Part shown: one piece after another, positions 1-8,048 of the stretch | Numbering within the stretch: the first letter of the stretch is position 1 | How the letters are laid out: each line of letters starts with the position of its first letter | Assembly (NCBI RefSeq): GCF_003946205.1 | Contig: NZ_RHOS01000019.1 | Span: 1-41,436 of the forward strand | Length of the DNA: 41,436 nucleotides | Source of the DNA: Companilactobacillus keshanensis | GTDB taxonomy: Bacteria; Bacillota; Bacilli; Lactobacillales; Lactobacillaceae | Reading direction: 5' to 3' | Position numbers and translations under genes: made by a program | Notes under the pieces: generated by a model | Told to the model about the DNA's origin: nothing | What the model saw: the letters and a program-made list of their open reading frames with translations, nothing else | The model's database searches: none

Positions 1-63
1 TTTGACTCTTACCTATGTTTAAATATAAAAGAAGAGAATACTATAATATCAAGTTTCCCTTGA

Positions 64-405
64 CTAATGGTAGAAAAATTGCGGGATCAATTGATGAGTG
101 ATCGTCCCCACTACTAGTACTGTTAAAATAGCCAGAACAACTGACATTGATAACGTCGTTCCCATTTGACGCATCAATTTTCTAATATTGGTATTCTGCC
201 CGTCATTAAACATCAGAACAGAGATAATCACCAATAAAAAAATCTCTGGCTCAAATTCAAAGTGTTTATAAATCGGTAAGAATGACAAAACATATCCACC
301 AGCCATTTGTAAAAATGCCACTGGTATTAAATCAAAACGTGAATAAATGGCATTAGCCCCAACAACCGCTGCAATCAACAATAAAACTATAAAGACAGTC
401 TCCAT
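64..405 (-). pseudogene. Na+/H+ antiporter (CPA1/NhaP type), N-terminal fragment
   Basis: The 113 codons match the first three to four membrane segments of lactobacillal CPA1 sodium/proton antiporters, including the motif FNDGQNTNIRKL. The full-length family is several hundred residues long. Here the reading frame ends shortly after THQLIPQF, and the remaining 63 bases of the window show no antiporter continuation in any frame on this strand. The start is the ATG at 403-405, eight bases after AGGGAGG; an upstream ATG in frame lacks a proper site. The fragment lacks the ion-binding aspartates of the later helices, so it should not transport. It is most likely a remnant of a deletion or rearrangement whose other side lies left of the window. 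Confidence 0.75.
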
Positions 406-522
406 ATCAATTACCCTCCCTAGCAATTTTTAGTCTGTTTAATTTTAACGCAACAGCTAATTTAATGGCATAAAAAAATGAAATAAGCTTAAATGTCTCC
501 GATCGTCTAAATGATTTTGGCA

Positions 523-567
523 TAAAAATAAAAAGCATGATCCCCAATACCTTTGAGATCATGCTTT
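523..567 (-). terminator. Rho-independent terminator after mscL
   Basis: An 11-bp inverted repeat, AAAGCATGATC / GATCATGCTTT (532-542 with 557-567), is followed on the minus strand by TTTTTATTTTT. It lies about 120 bases downstream of the mscL stop codon and is the only terminator-like structure between mscL and the antiporter fragment. I see nothing else of note in the rest of 427-690. Confidence 0.75.
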
Positions 568-690
568 AAACAAATATTCTAATTGAACAAACTAGCCAAA
601 AAGTCTAAGTAACGGAGCCAATTTGGCACAAGACTAAGTTCCACAAAAGGTTAATTTGTTTGAAATTTTTGACGAATATTAAAACAATAA

Positions 691-1068
691 TTATTTCTTA
701 TCAAGTGATTCAGAAATCTTCTTAAGATATTCGATCATTTCATCCTCTTTAGTTGATTCCACATCTGCTTCTTCTTCACGTTTATTAATTACCTTATTCA
801 TAGCCTTAACTAAGAAGAATACTACTAAAGCGATAATCAAGAAATTGATTATCGATTCGATAAAAGTACCATATTTAAATGTAGCATCCCCAACCGCAAA
901 GGTTAGATTCGATAAATCGATTTTCCCCAAAAACAATCCAATCAAAGGATTTACTAAATTACTTACTAAAGATTGAACGATCGATGTAAAAGCAGCCCCC
1001 ATGATAACACCAACTGCCAGATCCATTACACTACCACGACTAATAAAATCTTTAAATTCCTTTAACAT
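691..1068 (-). CDS. mscL: Large-conductance mechanosensitive channel MscL
   Basis: MscL forms a homopentameric pore in the cytoplasmic membrane that opens under membrane tension and releases solutes during osmotic downshock. The 125-residue length is typical. The amphipathic N-terminus ([12 protein letters not shown]) is followed by the conserved TM1 sequence [12 protein letters not shown] at about residues 16-27. A periplasmic loop and TM2 (about 69-88) follow, then a charged C-terminal helix (NKREEE...[10 protein letters not shown]) that forms the cytoplasmic bundle. The start ATG follows AGGAGATTATTGT. The gene begins 15 bases after the DUF805 gene stops, so the two are probably co-transcribed and share the downstream terminator. 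Confidence 0.96.
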   Translation of the reverse strand: MLKEFKDFISRGSVMDLAVGVIMGAAFTSIVQSLVSNLVNPLIGLFLGKIDLSNLTFAVGDATFKYGTFIESIINFLIIALVVFFLVKAMNKVINKREEEADVESTKEDEMIEYLKKISESLDKK

Positions 1069-1083
1069 ACAATAATCTCCTAT

Positions 1084-1464
1084 CTAATTAATATCTGCTT
1101 GATTGATAGTCCAACGGCTAGGTTTTGAAGCCGTTAACATCAAAATGAACAACCAAATACTACCGATCAGTGGAACAAATTCAATTAACATCCACCAGTT
1201 ACTTTTATTGATATCATGAAATCTTCGTGCTCGAACGGTAAAATTGGCTAGCCACAATAATGCCGTGACAATCACAAAGATAATCGAATTAGGCGTCAAA
1301 TGCATATGATATGTTCCATTAACAACATATTGTGTTTGATTTGTCAGCGCATAATAAATTGCTAACAAAAAGTAGTTTGCGATGGTTGGTATCCAATACT
1401 GACTTCTCGTGGCGGTCGCATTGAATACGGTCATCTTCTTCCAAAAATCTAAATATTTTGACAT
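1084..1464 (-). CDS. DUF805 family membrane protein
   Basis: This 126-residue integral membrane protein shows the DUF805 pattern: an N-terminal FWKKMTVFNATATRSQYW segment (the family's motif is F.GRA.RSEYW) and a C-terminal RARRFHDINKSNWW, followed by a hydrophobic PLIGSIWLFILMLTAS stretch. Three to four membrane segments are likely. The function of DUF805 proteins is not established. I start it at the ATG at 1462-1464 because CAGGAGGGG lies directly upstream; a longer form would place that site inside the coding region. It sits 15 bases upstream of mscL on the same strand, which suggests one transcript but does not by itself reveal a role. Confidence 0.88.
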   Translation of the reverse strand: MSKYLDFWKKMTVFNATATRSQYWIPTIANYFLLAIYYALTNQTQYVVNGTYHMHLTPNSIIFVIVTALLWLANFTVRARRFHDINKSNWWMLIEFVPLIGSIWLFILMLTASKPSRWTINQADIN

Positions 1465-1584
1465 ATACCCCTCCTGGTAAATTATATAAATAATCTTATC
1501 CTTTTTACCGGCCAACGCGCAATAAATAACGATTTCTCAACACGAATAATAGGCTAAATTCGTTCAAAATCAATTTAATTGCTT

Positions 1585-1616
1585 AAATTAGCTACCCATT
1601 ATCAGCTAGCTAATTT
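1585..1616 (-). terminator. Weak hairpin at the macro-domain gene stop
   Basis: The inverted repeat AAATTAGCT / AGCTAATTT overlaps the stop codon of the macro-domain gene. No long U-tract follows, so termination here is only possible, not clear. Confidence 0.3.
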
Positions 1617-2154
1617 TCTTTAAATATTCATTATTTCCGGTATAGTTTTTTAAATAATTCACATAGGATTTATATACTCTATCATCAAAACATGTTAATA
1701 AAATATCCATTTGATAATCAGGGCTATTTACTAACCATTGAGCAGTAGTTTCCAACGTGATCATAGCCGCTTCATCAAACGGATAACCATAGACACCAGT
1801 TGAAATGGCAGAAAAAGCAATGCTATGAAGATTTCTATTTTTTGCTAAATCAAGTGAATTTCGATAGCAACTAGTCAAATTCAAAACATCACTGTCACTT
1901 CCAGAATAAACAGGACCAACTGTATGAATAACATATTTTGCAGGTAGATCATAGCCGTTAGTTATCTTAGCTTGACCTGTTTTACAACCATTTAAAGTTC
2001 GACACTCTTGCAATAGTTCTGGGCCAGCGGCACGATGAATTGCTCCATCGACTCCGCCACCACCTAAAAGGGTTCTATTGGCAGCATTTACAATACAGTC
2101 ACATTTAATTGTAGTAATATCAACGGTTTCAAATTCTAATTTACTCTTGTACAT
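1606..2154 (-). CDS. Macro-domain protein, putative ADP-ribosyl hydrolase
   Basis: A single macro domain fills all 182 residues. Visible signatures are IVNAANRTLLGGGGVDGAIH at residues 21-40 (the ADP-ribose-binding NAAN and the glycine loop of YmdB/MacroD-type enzymes), VIHTVGPVY near 95-103, and AISTGVYGYP near 116-125. Enzymes of this class hydrolyse O-acetyl-ADP-ribose and remove ADP-ribose from acidic side chains; the exact substrate here cannot be read from sequence. The start ATG follows GTAGGAGG at a good distance. It is a single-gene unit between the amidase and the DUF805-mscL pair, so context gives no clear pathway. Confidence 0.92.
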   Translation of the reverse strand: MYKSKLEFETVDITTIKCDCIVNAANRTLLGGGGVDGAIHRAAGPELLQECRTLNGCKTGQAKITNGYDLPAKYVIHTVGPVYSGSDSDVLNLTSCYRNSLDLAKNRNLHSIAFSAISTGVYGYPFDEAAMITLETTAQWLVNSPDYQMDILLTCFDDRVYKSYVNYLKNYTGNNEYLKKIS

Positions 2155-2191
2155 AGGCGCAACCTCCTACATCCAATATACATTTTAGGCA

Positions 2192-2225
2192 ATAAAAAAA
2201 CTAGTAAATCAGAATTCACTAGTTT
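2192..2225 (-). terminator. Terminator after the secreted amidase gene
   Basis: The inverted repeat AAACTAGT / ACTAGTTT with a 12-base loop is followed on the minus strand by TTTTATTG. It sits 10 bases after the amidase stop and separates it from the macro-domain gene. Confidence 0.75.
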
Positions 2226-2234
2226 AAAAGTATT

Positions 2235-3140
2235 TTATGAATGATTTGTTACGTAACTGTCCATGACCCATTCGTTTGTAGATACACGATAATATACATG
2301 ACCGTCAAAATCTTTTTGCTGGTCAAATTGCCATGGAGTATTATTTGCTAAACCACGATTTTGAATATCCGTCTTATTATTAGATTCATCAAATGCAACT
2401 AAAGGAACAAAGATAGCTTTCTCATTATTAACTGAAAGTACTGTGGTCTGAGGAACATTACTATTATCTCTTCCATAAATCAGACCAGAGTCTTTCAAGT
2501 TATTGTAATAATATGAGATCAAATCATTGAATTGATTCATGTCATAGCCCCATTTTGCAAAGTAACCATCGGGATCAGAATGATTCGTTTCTCTATAAGT
2601 ATTACTTACTTGATGATGTGAAACAACAGTTTGACCAGGAATGTCCGGCAAATTATATTGGATCAAACGTGTGGCTATGTAGTATGCATCATTGGACAGT
2701 GAACGTGCAAAAGCATCATAATCATGAACTTCACACAGTTCAACTTGAATGAATTTATAATTGGCGGTATGTCCAGCACCCCAAACACCATAATCTGCAC
2801 TGTGAATATTAATAGATTCTTTATCATCAACAAAAGCGTGCACGTAAGTCTGCAAACTTGGCCAATTATTATTAAAGTATGAAACCTCATTTTCAGCACT
2901 AGCATTAGCGTCAGCAGTTTCGTGAACTACGACACCCTCAGGCTTACCAACACCATTTTCATAACCAAACCAATGTGAAAATGTACCCTCACGATATTGA
3001 ATCTCCGCTGGTTGAATCTTATTTCCTAAAATATAGCTGTTGATTGTATCAGCTTTAGTATTTAAACCACCAAACGAAATAAACAATACTCCTAGTAGTA
3101 TTGCCACTACGCTCGATAGTAAAACTTTCCCCTTTTTCAT
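2235..3140 (-). CDS. Secreted N-acetylmuramoyl-L-alanine amidase with C-terminal SLAP-like domain
   Basis: This is an exported peptidoglycan hydrolase of the Zn-dependent amidase_2 family, which cuts the MurNAc-L-Ala bond. A signal peptide covers residues 1-31 (hydrophobic core VVAILLGVLFISFGG, likely cleavage after TKA). The catalytic domain covers about 65-215. Likely zinc ligands are His73 in VVHETAD and His187 in TNHSDPDGYF, and Glu134 sits in VELCE. The last 75 residues (GHVYYRVSTNEWVMDSYV) resemble the SLAP/SH3-like wall-attachment modules of lactobacillal surface proteins. The start ATG follows AGGGGGC. It has its own terminator and no operon partner. It may serve in wall turnover, autolysis or competition; sequence does not decide. 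Confidence 0.92.
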   Translation of the reverse strand: MKKGKVLLSSVVAILLGVLFISFGGLNTKADTINSYILGNKIQPAEIQYREGTFSHWFGYENGVGKPEGVVVHETADANASAENEVSYFNNNWPSLQTYVHAFVDDKESINIHSADYGVWGAGHTANYKFIQVELCEVHDYDAFARSLSNDAYYIATRLIQYNLPDIPGQTVVSHHQVSNTYRETNHSDPDGYFAKWGYDMNQFNDLISYYYNNLKDSGLIYGRDNSNVPQTTVLSVNNEKAIFVPLVAFDESNNKTDIQNRGLANNTPWQFDQQKDFDGHVYYRVSTNEWVMDSYVTNHS

Positions 3141-3270
3141 AAAGAGCCCCCTATTTAATTTTCATTACAATTTTACCAAAATTGGTACGACCAAACGTTA
3201 ATATGTAATAAATGAAAACTAAATGTAACAATGACTACGCAAAATTTATAAAAATCTTTTAATTATCGAG

Positions 3271-3307
3271 AAAAAATAGGAAAACCGATATAACGGCTTT
3301 CCTATCT
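3271..3307 (-). terminator. Terminator after tRNA-Leu
   Basis: The stem AGGAAAGCCG / CGGTTTTCCT with a 5-base loop is followed by ATTTTTTCTCG on the minus strand, 40 bases downstream of tRNA-Leu. Confidence 0.75.
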
Positions 3308-3345
3308 TAATTTATACGAACTTTCGTTCTCTTTAGTTCTAAAGA

Positions 3346-3429
3346 TGCCGCCGACAAGAGTCGAACTTGCACATGGAAAACCATACAGCGACCTGAACAC
3401 TGCGCGTCTGCCAATTCCGCCACGGCGGC
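3346..3429 (-). tRNA. tRNA-Leu (anticodon CAG)
   Basis: The 84-base class II tRNA has acceptor strands GCCGCCG / CGGCGGC with discriminator A and no encoded CCA. The anticodon stem CAGTG / CGCTG encloses the loop TTCAGGT, giving CAG, which reads CUG codons. A long variable arm and the T-loop sequence GTTCGACTC are present. It is a solitary gene with its own terminator. Confidence 0.95.
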
Positions 3430-3449
3430 AAAAGTTAATACAATATCTT

Positions 3450-3466
3450 TTGTAATAAGATTACAA
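3450..3466. promoter_or_regulatory. Perfect inverted repeat between tRNA-Leu and nnrD
   Basis: TTGTAAT-AAG-ATTACAA is a 7-bp perfect inverted repeat in the divergent spacer. It could be an operator, or it may simply overlap the two promoters. The role is unknown. Confidence 0.3.
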
Positions 3467-3499
3467 TAATAAATGATACTACAAAAAGGAGAACTTGTA

Positions 3500-4339
3500 A
3501 TGCAAAAAATTGATAAATCAATTCTTTCAGAAGTAATCCACAAGAGACCTGACATTTCATACAAAGGAAATTACGGTCGAATCTTGATAATTGCCGGATC
3601 GACTCATTTTGGTGGGGCTGCTTTAATGTCGGCCCGTGCTGCGGTTAATACTGGTGCTGGTTTAGTAACTGTTGCTACTGTCTCAGAAAAATTCACAGCT
3701 ATTAACGTTGATATTCCCGAGGCCATGACGATCGACTATCGCCAAGAAAATGATTTAAGGGATGCTATTTCAAAAAACAACGTCATTGTGATCGGACCTG
3801 GATTAGGTTCATCCGAAACTACCTTTCATTTGATAAAAACTATTATTAAAAATATCGATGAACAAATAATTATCATGGATGCATCTGCTTTAACGGTCGT
3901 TTCTGAAAAAAATATTAATTTAAAGACCATTAAAAACTTAATTTTGACCCCACATCAAGGCGAATGGCAGCGTTTATCGGGCTTAAAAATACCTGATCAG
4001 ACCACAAAAAATAATTTAGAAAAAATAAACTCATTAGCACCAAATAGTTTATTAATTGTCAAAAAACATTTATCTGAAATTTACTACCAAGAAAAAATTT
4101 ATCAACTGATCAGTGGAAACCCTGGTATGGCAACCGGTGGCATGGGAGATACCTTGACTGGGATCATCGCCGGATTCGTTGGACAATTTGGTTATTCACT
4201 AAAATCTGTAAGCGCTGCATTGTACTTACACAGCCATATTGCTGATAAAATTTATCAAAAAGATTATGTAGTTTTACCAACAAAGTTAGCTAGTAAAATC
4301 CCTGAAACTATGCAAGAATTTGCTTGTAGTCAAAATTAA
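3500..4339 (+). CDS. nnrD: ADP/ATP-dependent NAD(P)H-hydrate dehydratase
   Basis: NnrD repairs hydrated NADH and NADPH by ATP- or ADP-dependent dehydration in the cytosol. The 279-residue protein has the ribokinase-like fold of the YjeF C-terminal domain family. Signatures in order: YKGNYGRILIIAGS near the N-terminus, RAAVNTGAGLVTVA, VIVIGPGLGSS, LTPHQGEWQRL, and the nucleotide/catalytic segment NPGMATGGMGDTLTGIIAGF, whose aspartate is the expected base. It lacks the NnrE epimerase domain found fused in many bacteria, so any epimerase would be encoded elsewhere. The ATG at 3500 is chosen because AAAGGAG precedes it; an in-frame ATG 27 bases upstream overlaps the spacer. The hydrolase gene follows after 21 bases. 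Confidence 0.93.
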   Translation: MQKIDKSILSEVIHKRPDISYKGNYGRILIIAGSTHFGGAALMSARAAVNTGAGLVTVATVSEKFTAINVDIPEAMTIDYRQENDLRDAISKNNVIVIGPGLGSSETTFHLIKTIIKNIDEQIIIMDASALTVVSEKNINLKTIKNLILTPHQGEWQRLSGLKIPDQTTKNNLEKINSLAPNSLLIVKKHLSEIYYQEKIYQLISGNPGMATGGMGDTLTGIIAGFVGQFGYSLKSVSAALYLHSHIADKIYQKDYVVLPTKLASKIPETMQEFACSQN

Positions 4340-4360
4340 TAATTATTAGGAGTCGGGGCA

Positions 4361-5215
4361 ATGAAAAAAGAAATTGAAGTTCCAATAACACGTGACGGAC
4401 TTTGGCTTGATAGTGACATCACTTATGCACAAGTACCTGGTTGGTTGGGAAACTCTACTCGTGATTTGAAGTTATCTGTCATTCGCCACTTCCCCACTGA
4501 CGATGAGAACACCAAATATCCTGTTATTTTTTGGTTTGCTGGTGGCGGCTGGATGGACGTTGATCACAATATACATCTACCCAACTTAGTTGACTTAGCA
4601 CACAAGGGTTACGTTATTGTCAGTGTTGAATATCGTGACAGTAATAAGATAAACTTCCCTGGTCAATTAAATGATGCGAAGGCTGCTATTCGTTACATGA
4701 GAAAAAATGCCTACAAATTTCAAATTGATCCTGAAAGATTTGTGGCCATGGGCGAATCGGCCGGAGGACATTTGGCAAGTATGCTTGGTGTCACAAATGA
4801 CGTTGATAAATTCGATATTGGTGACAATTTGGAATTTATGAGCGACGTTCAGATTGCTATTCCCCTGTATGGCGTGGTTGATCCATTAACTGCTAAAGAG
4901 GGAAGTTTGAGTAACGATTTTGATTTTGTTTACCGTAATCTACTTGGCGCGGAACCCGAAGAAAACGCTGAACTGGATGCGGCTGCTAACCCATTAACAT
5001 ATATTAACGATAAAACAGTGCCATTTTTAATTTTTCATGGTGACAAAGATGTTGTTGTTCCCGTTGAAGATGGCGAAAGACTTTATGAAACTTTAATTAA
5101 AAATAATGCTAAGGCTGATTTCTATAAATTAAAGAATGCCGGACATATGGATATCAGATATTGGCAACCAGAAATCATTGATATAATCAGTGATTTCTTA
5201 GAAAAATACCTTTAA
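4361..5215 (+). CDS. Alpha/beta hydrolase (BD-FAE/HSL-like esterase)
   Basis: This 284-residue cytosolic hydrolase has the esterase/lipase architecture. The oxyanion-hole motif appears as AGGGW at about 60-64 (usually HGGGW). The nucleophile elbow GESAGG gives Ser133. The acid is Asp230 in FHGDKD, and the histidine is His262 in NAGHMD. The Ala-for-His change in the oxyanion motif is seen in some BD-FAE/feruloyl-esterase-like relatives. The natural substrate, probably a short acyl ester, cannot be told. The start follows AGGAGTCGGGGC, and it is likely co-transcribed with nnrD; a strong terminator follows immediately. Confidence 0.88.
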   Translation: MKKEIEVPITRDGLWLDSDITYAQVPGWLGNSTRDLKLSVIRHFPTDDENTKYPVIFWFAGGGWMDVDHNIHLPNLVDLAHKGYVIVSVEYRDSNKINFPGQLNDAKAAIRYMRKNAYKFQIDPERFVAMGESAGGHLASMLGVTNDVDKFDIGDNLEFMSDVQIAIPLYGVVDPLTAKEGSLSNDFDFVYRNLLGAEPEENAELDAAANPLTYINDKTVPFLIFHGDKDVVVPVEDGERLYETLIKNNAKADFYKLKNAGHMDIRYWQPEIIDIISDFLEKYL

Positions 5216-5230
5216 AAACAGACTAAAATC

Positions 5231-5264
5231 AAAAAACACTTCCAACTTTTGGAAGTGTTTTTTT
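5231..5264 (+). terminator. Bidirectional terminator between hydrolase and HesB pair
   Basis: AAAAAACACTTCC / GGAAGTGTTTTTTT forms a stem of 12 to 13 bp with a short loop and a U-tract in both directions. It ends the nnrD operon on the plus strand and the HesB-like pair on the minus strand. Confidence 0.9.
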
Positions 5265-5646
5265 AGCATTCGCCTGAATTTGTAGTCTTATTATTAGTGG
5301 TATCCCAATCAATAATATTAACGGCGCCGTCAACTAATTCACGTGCATTCTTAAAGACAATCATCTGTGTCTTACGATTTACTTCTAATTTCATGTCCTT
5401 TTGAATATAATCGTCAGCTATCTTCTTAAAATAAATGGGACCTATATCACTATCCAAAGTGATTTCATAGTCGGACCTAGATGCATTTGCGTCAATTGCA
5501 ATAAGTCTAAACTTTGTAACGAGTGCTCAATTACCTTCTGCTGAATATGGTCCCAAGCCATTATCTAAATCCAGTAAAATCATTTTACCAGCATCAGTAT
5601 ATGGCTTCAATTTTTGCTTTACTTCATCTGTTATTTCAATTTTCAT
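5263..5646 (-). pseudogene. HesB/IscA-like Fe-S family protein, interrupted by in-frame TGA at codon 40
   Basis: Read from the ATG at 5644-5646, this is a full-length paralogue of the gene directly upstream (codons 1-39, then TGA at 5527-5529, then the rest in the same frame). It aligns without gaps over the family core: the intact copy reads GEGDCALITKF and this copy AEGN-TGA-ALVTKF, so the stop replaces Cys40 exactly. No frameshift exists. The simplest reading is one TGC/TGT-to-TGA substitution after a tandem duplication. Selenocysteine decoding is formally possible, but no clear SECIS-like hairpin follows the TGA and no sel genes are in the window. Codons beyond the stop still look conserved, so inactivation would be recent. 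Its own start has only a weak ribosome site (TTGGAAC). Confidence 0.8.
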
Positions 5647-5658
5647 TTGAGTTCCAAT

Positions 5659-6024
5659 CTAGGCATTCGCCTTAACAACGTCATAATCAATAATATTGAC
5701 ACTGCTGTCAATAATCTCATTTTCATTTTTGAATACTAAAAGTTGAGTCTTAGGATTTACTTCAAGTTTTAGACCATTATCGAGAAAGTCTTCAGCACTT
5801 TGTTTGTAATAGATTTTTCCTAAATCACTATCTAAAGTTATTTTATAATCAGATAGATCTTCATCATCACTGACTGCGATAATTCTAAATTTAGTGATCA
5901 AGGCACAGTCACCTTCACCAGAAAAACGACCTAACCCGTCATCAAGATCAAGAATGATTTTCTTATCCGCGTCAACGTATGATTGTAATTTACTTTTTGC
6001 TTCACTTGTAAGTTCAATTTTCAT
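5659..6024 (-). CDS. HesB/IscA-like iron-sulfur cluster biosynthesis family protein
   Basis: This 121-residue protein belongs to the short HesB-like group annotated in lactobacilli as iron-sulfur cluster biosynthesis family. It starts MKIELTSEAKSKL and has a beta-rich core with DLDDGLGRFSGEGDC at 26-40. It does not show the C-terminal CxC of classical A-type scaffolds, so a true Fe-S carrier role is uncertain. Cys40 is the only cysteine I see. The start ATG follows AGAGAGG. The downstream paralogue starts 12 bases after this stop, showing a tandem duplication and probably one transcript. Confidence 0.82.
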   Translation of the reverse strand: MKIELTSEAKSKLQSYVDADKKIILDLDDGLGRFSGEGDCALITKFRIIAVSDDEDLSDYKITLDSDLGKIYYKQSAEDFLDNGLKLEVNPKTQLLVFKNENEIIDSSVNIIDYDVVKANA

Positions 6025-6219
6025 TATATATGCACCCTCTCTACTTTATTTATGTTTATAGATATTGCCCAAACTACTTTGAAATAAACAATTTGAATAT
6101 ATTCAATATAATTTAGGAATATCCTTCACTTTTAGTATACATAAATCAGTAAAGTTTGTACTTATATTTGCTCATAGAAAAAAATTATTTAACAAAATAG
6201 GTACAGTTTTCATGCATTA

Positions 6220-6260
6220 ATAAAAATAGAGCCATTAATCGAAATCGATTAATGGCTCTA
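6220..6260 (-). terminator. Terminator after flippase gene
   Basis: A perfect 15-bp inverted repeat (TAGAGCCATTAATCG / CGATTAATGGCTCTA, 4-base loop) is followed on the minus strand by TTTTTATTA. It is placed 26 bases after the flippase stop. The remainder of the 6025-6285 spacer is AT-rich, and I see no gene in it. Confidence 0.85.
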
Positions 6261-6285
6261 TTAATTTTAATTAAAAAAGCCTGTC

Positions 6286-7956
6286 TTATTTAATTTTCAC
6301 TAATCGTCTGATTCTACCTACTCTGGCGCCCATGATTTTATCAGCCAATTTAGTTTTCAAAACTAAATATCCGTAGATCAAAGAACCAACGATAGCTTCA
6401 ATGATCAAAATCACAACACTGACAATACGATCAGAATTACCGATAAATTTGAAAGCTACACTATTAATGAAGAAAATAGCGATAAACATGACCAGTGAAA
6501 AGACAATGATTCCACTGATACGACGAGAAATCCTATTAGTATCGAATGGATACAGACTGTGCAATTTACGCATCATTAGGAAGCAAACTACTCCCATACC
6601 AATACTTGTAGCAACTAATGGTCCGAATTCATGGAAGAACCCGATCATTGGTACTTGTACAACAATTTTAACTATTAAACCAACTATAAAGTATTGAATA
6701 GCTAATTTATTGCAATACAGGGCCTGCAAGATTGCTGACAAAACGGTAAACATTCCTAATAAAATTGAGATGATGGATGAAAATTGTAACATCCAAATTC
6801 CTAATTGATCATAACGATAAAAGGTTGTCCACAATGGTTGTGATACAGCATACATTCCCAACGAGGCGGGAATCATAATAAAGAAGAAGAGTTCCAAAGT
6901 ATTAGAAATTTGATCTTCAATATCTTTTTTGACACCTTTTGAGAAAAGTCCCGACAAAATAGGAATGGCCGTAACAGACATCGCTGTGGATAGAGAAACA
7001 ATGATCATAATCAGTTTATTAGCTTGGAATCCAAACAGCGAGTAGTAATTATCCAATTGGGCATTCGTTGCTTTAACAAACATTCTCATAATTTGATTAA
7101 AGGTAGACTGATCAAACAAGTTAAATAATGTAATACCAGCACCTAGAATAATGAAGGGAATTGCTTGTTCAAATATTTCTTTAGTAAAATTTTTATTCAA
7201 CTTCTCCGGTGCTTTTCCATTTCTGGATAAGGCTCTAAGTTTTGGAAGTTTTCTAGCAAAAGCTATTAATAGTATGGCAATCCCAACTCCAGCACCAATA
7301 AATGCTCCAAATGTAGATTGCACAACAGCTGAAATATAACCGCCACCTTGAACTTTCATAATAAAGTACGTAGCAGCTAACATATAAAGTACACGGGCTA
7401 TTTGTTCAACAAATTGTGAGATAGCCGATGGAGCCATATCGGAGTATCCTTGCATGTAACCACGAAGGATACTCAAAATTGGAATGATCAGAACTGCAAT
7501 TGCTAATGATTGAATAACTGGTACACTTCTAGGATCGCCGTCAGCAAATATTGCCGACATAAACGATGCGCCAAAGTACATTACGGCACCGAAGATTATT
7601 CCCATCAGGATCATTATTTTTAGACCCTGTTTAAATAATTTATTACCAGTAGAATACTCATCTAGCGCATTGTAATGGGAAATCTGTTTAGAGATTGCTC
7701 CAGGAATACCTGCAGTAGAAATGATTATAAAAAGACTATAAATATTATACCCCTTAGCATAAAGTGCATTAGCCGCAGGATAAGATGAACCCATCCAGGC
7801 CATCCAAGGAATAATATAAATAGCACCTAAAATACGTGAAAAAATACTACCAGCCGTCATCCAAGCAGAACCCTTAAGCATTGTATCTTGAGTATTAGAC
7901 TCAGGATTAATAACCGGCATAATCTCTTCACCATTCTGGTTGTTATTTTCGTTCAA
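6286..7956 (-). CDS. MurJ/SpoVB-type polysaccharide biosynthesis flippase (MOP superfamily)
   Basis: This roughly 556-residue multi-spanning protein (about 14 hydrophobic segments) belongs to the MATE/MOP polysaccharide export family, close to the YtgP/SpoVB branch that includes the Gram-positive lipid II flippase MurJ. Visible features are the N-terminal LKGSAWMTAGSIFSRILGAIYIIPW segment typical of the branch, AGIPGAISKQISHYNA in the second helix pair, and YLVLKTKLADKI at the C-terminal end. Flipping lipid II or another undecaprenyl-linked saccharide is inferred from family. I prefer the TTG at 7954-7956, which has AAGGTGG eight bases upstream; GTG codons at 7966-7968 or an ATG at 7918-7920 are alternatives. 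An extended -10 element lies about 30 bases upstream. Confidence 0.87.
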   Translation of the reverse strand: MNENNNQNGEEIMPVINPESNTQDTMLKGSAWMTAGSIFSRILGAIYIIPWMAWMGSSYPAANALYAKGYNIYSLFIIISTAGIPGAISKQISHYNALDEYSTGNKLFKQGLKIMILMGIIFGAVMYFGASFMSAIFADGDPRSVPVIQSLAIAVLIIPILSILRGYMQGYSDMAPSAISQFVEQIARVLYMLAATYFIMKVQGGGYISAVVQSTFGAFIGAGVGIAILLIAFARKLPKLRALSRNGKAPEKLNKNFTKEIFEQAIPFIILGAGITLFNLFDQSTFNQIMRMFVKATNAQLDNYYSLFGFQANKLIMIIVSLSTAMSVTAIPILSGLFSKGVKKDIEDQISNTLELFFFIMIPASLGMYAVSQPLWTTFYRYDQLGIWMLQFSSIISILLGMFTVLSAILQALYCNKLAIQYFIVGLIVKIVVQVPMIGFFHEFGPLVATSIGMGVVCFLMMRKLHSLYPFDTNRISRRISGIIVFSLVMFIAIFFINSVAFKFIGNSDRIVSVVILIIEAIVGSLIYGYLVLKTKLADKIMGARVGRIRRLVKIK

Positions 7957-7986
7957 GTTTTGCACCACCTTAAAAACATCTCTTCA

Positions 7987-7995
7987 ATTATAGCA
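7987..7995 (-). promoter_or_regulatory. Extended -10 promoter of the flippase gene
   Basis: TGCTATAAT on the minus strand gives a TGn-TATAAT extended -10 about 30 bases before the start codon. The -35 region is weak. Confidence 0.55.
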
Positions 7996-8048
7996 AAATT
8001 CTAATCTCAGAAACTTTAAAATACTCTTAAATTAGACAAAATGCAAGA

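Noticed and set aside
1606-3140. Macro-domain protein plus amidase as a toxin-antitoxin or anti-phage pair
   Set aside because: Each gene has its own ribosome site, a terminator lies between them, and the amidase has a signal peptide. No ADP-ribosyltransferase partner is nearby.
5263-5457. A short independent 64-codon gene
   Set aside because: It is the C-terminal part of the HesB-like paralogue that begins at 5646; the sequence aligns to the intact copy on both sides of the TGA.
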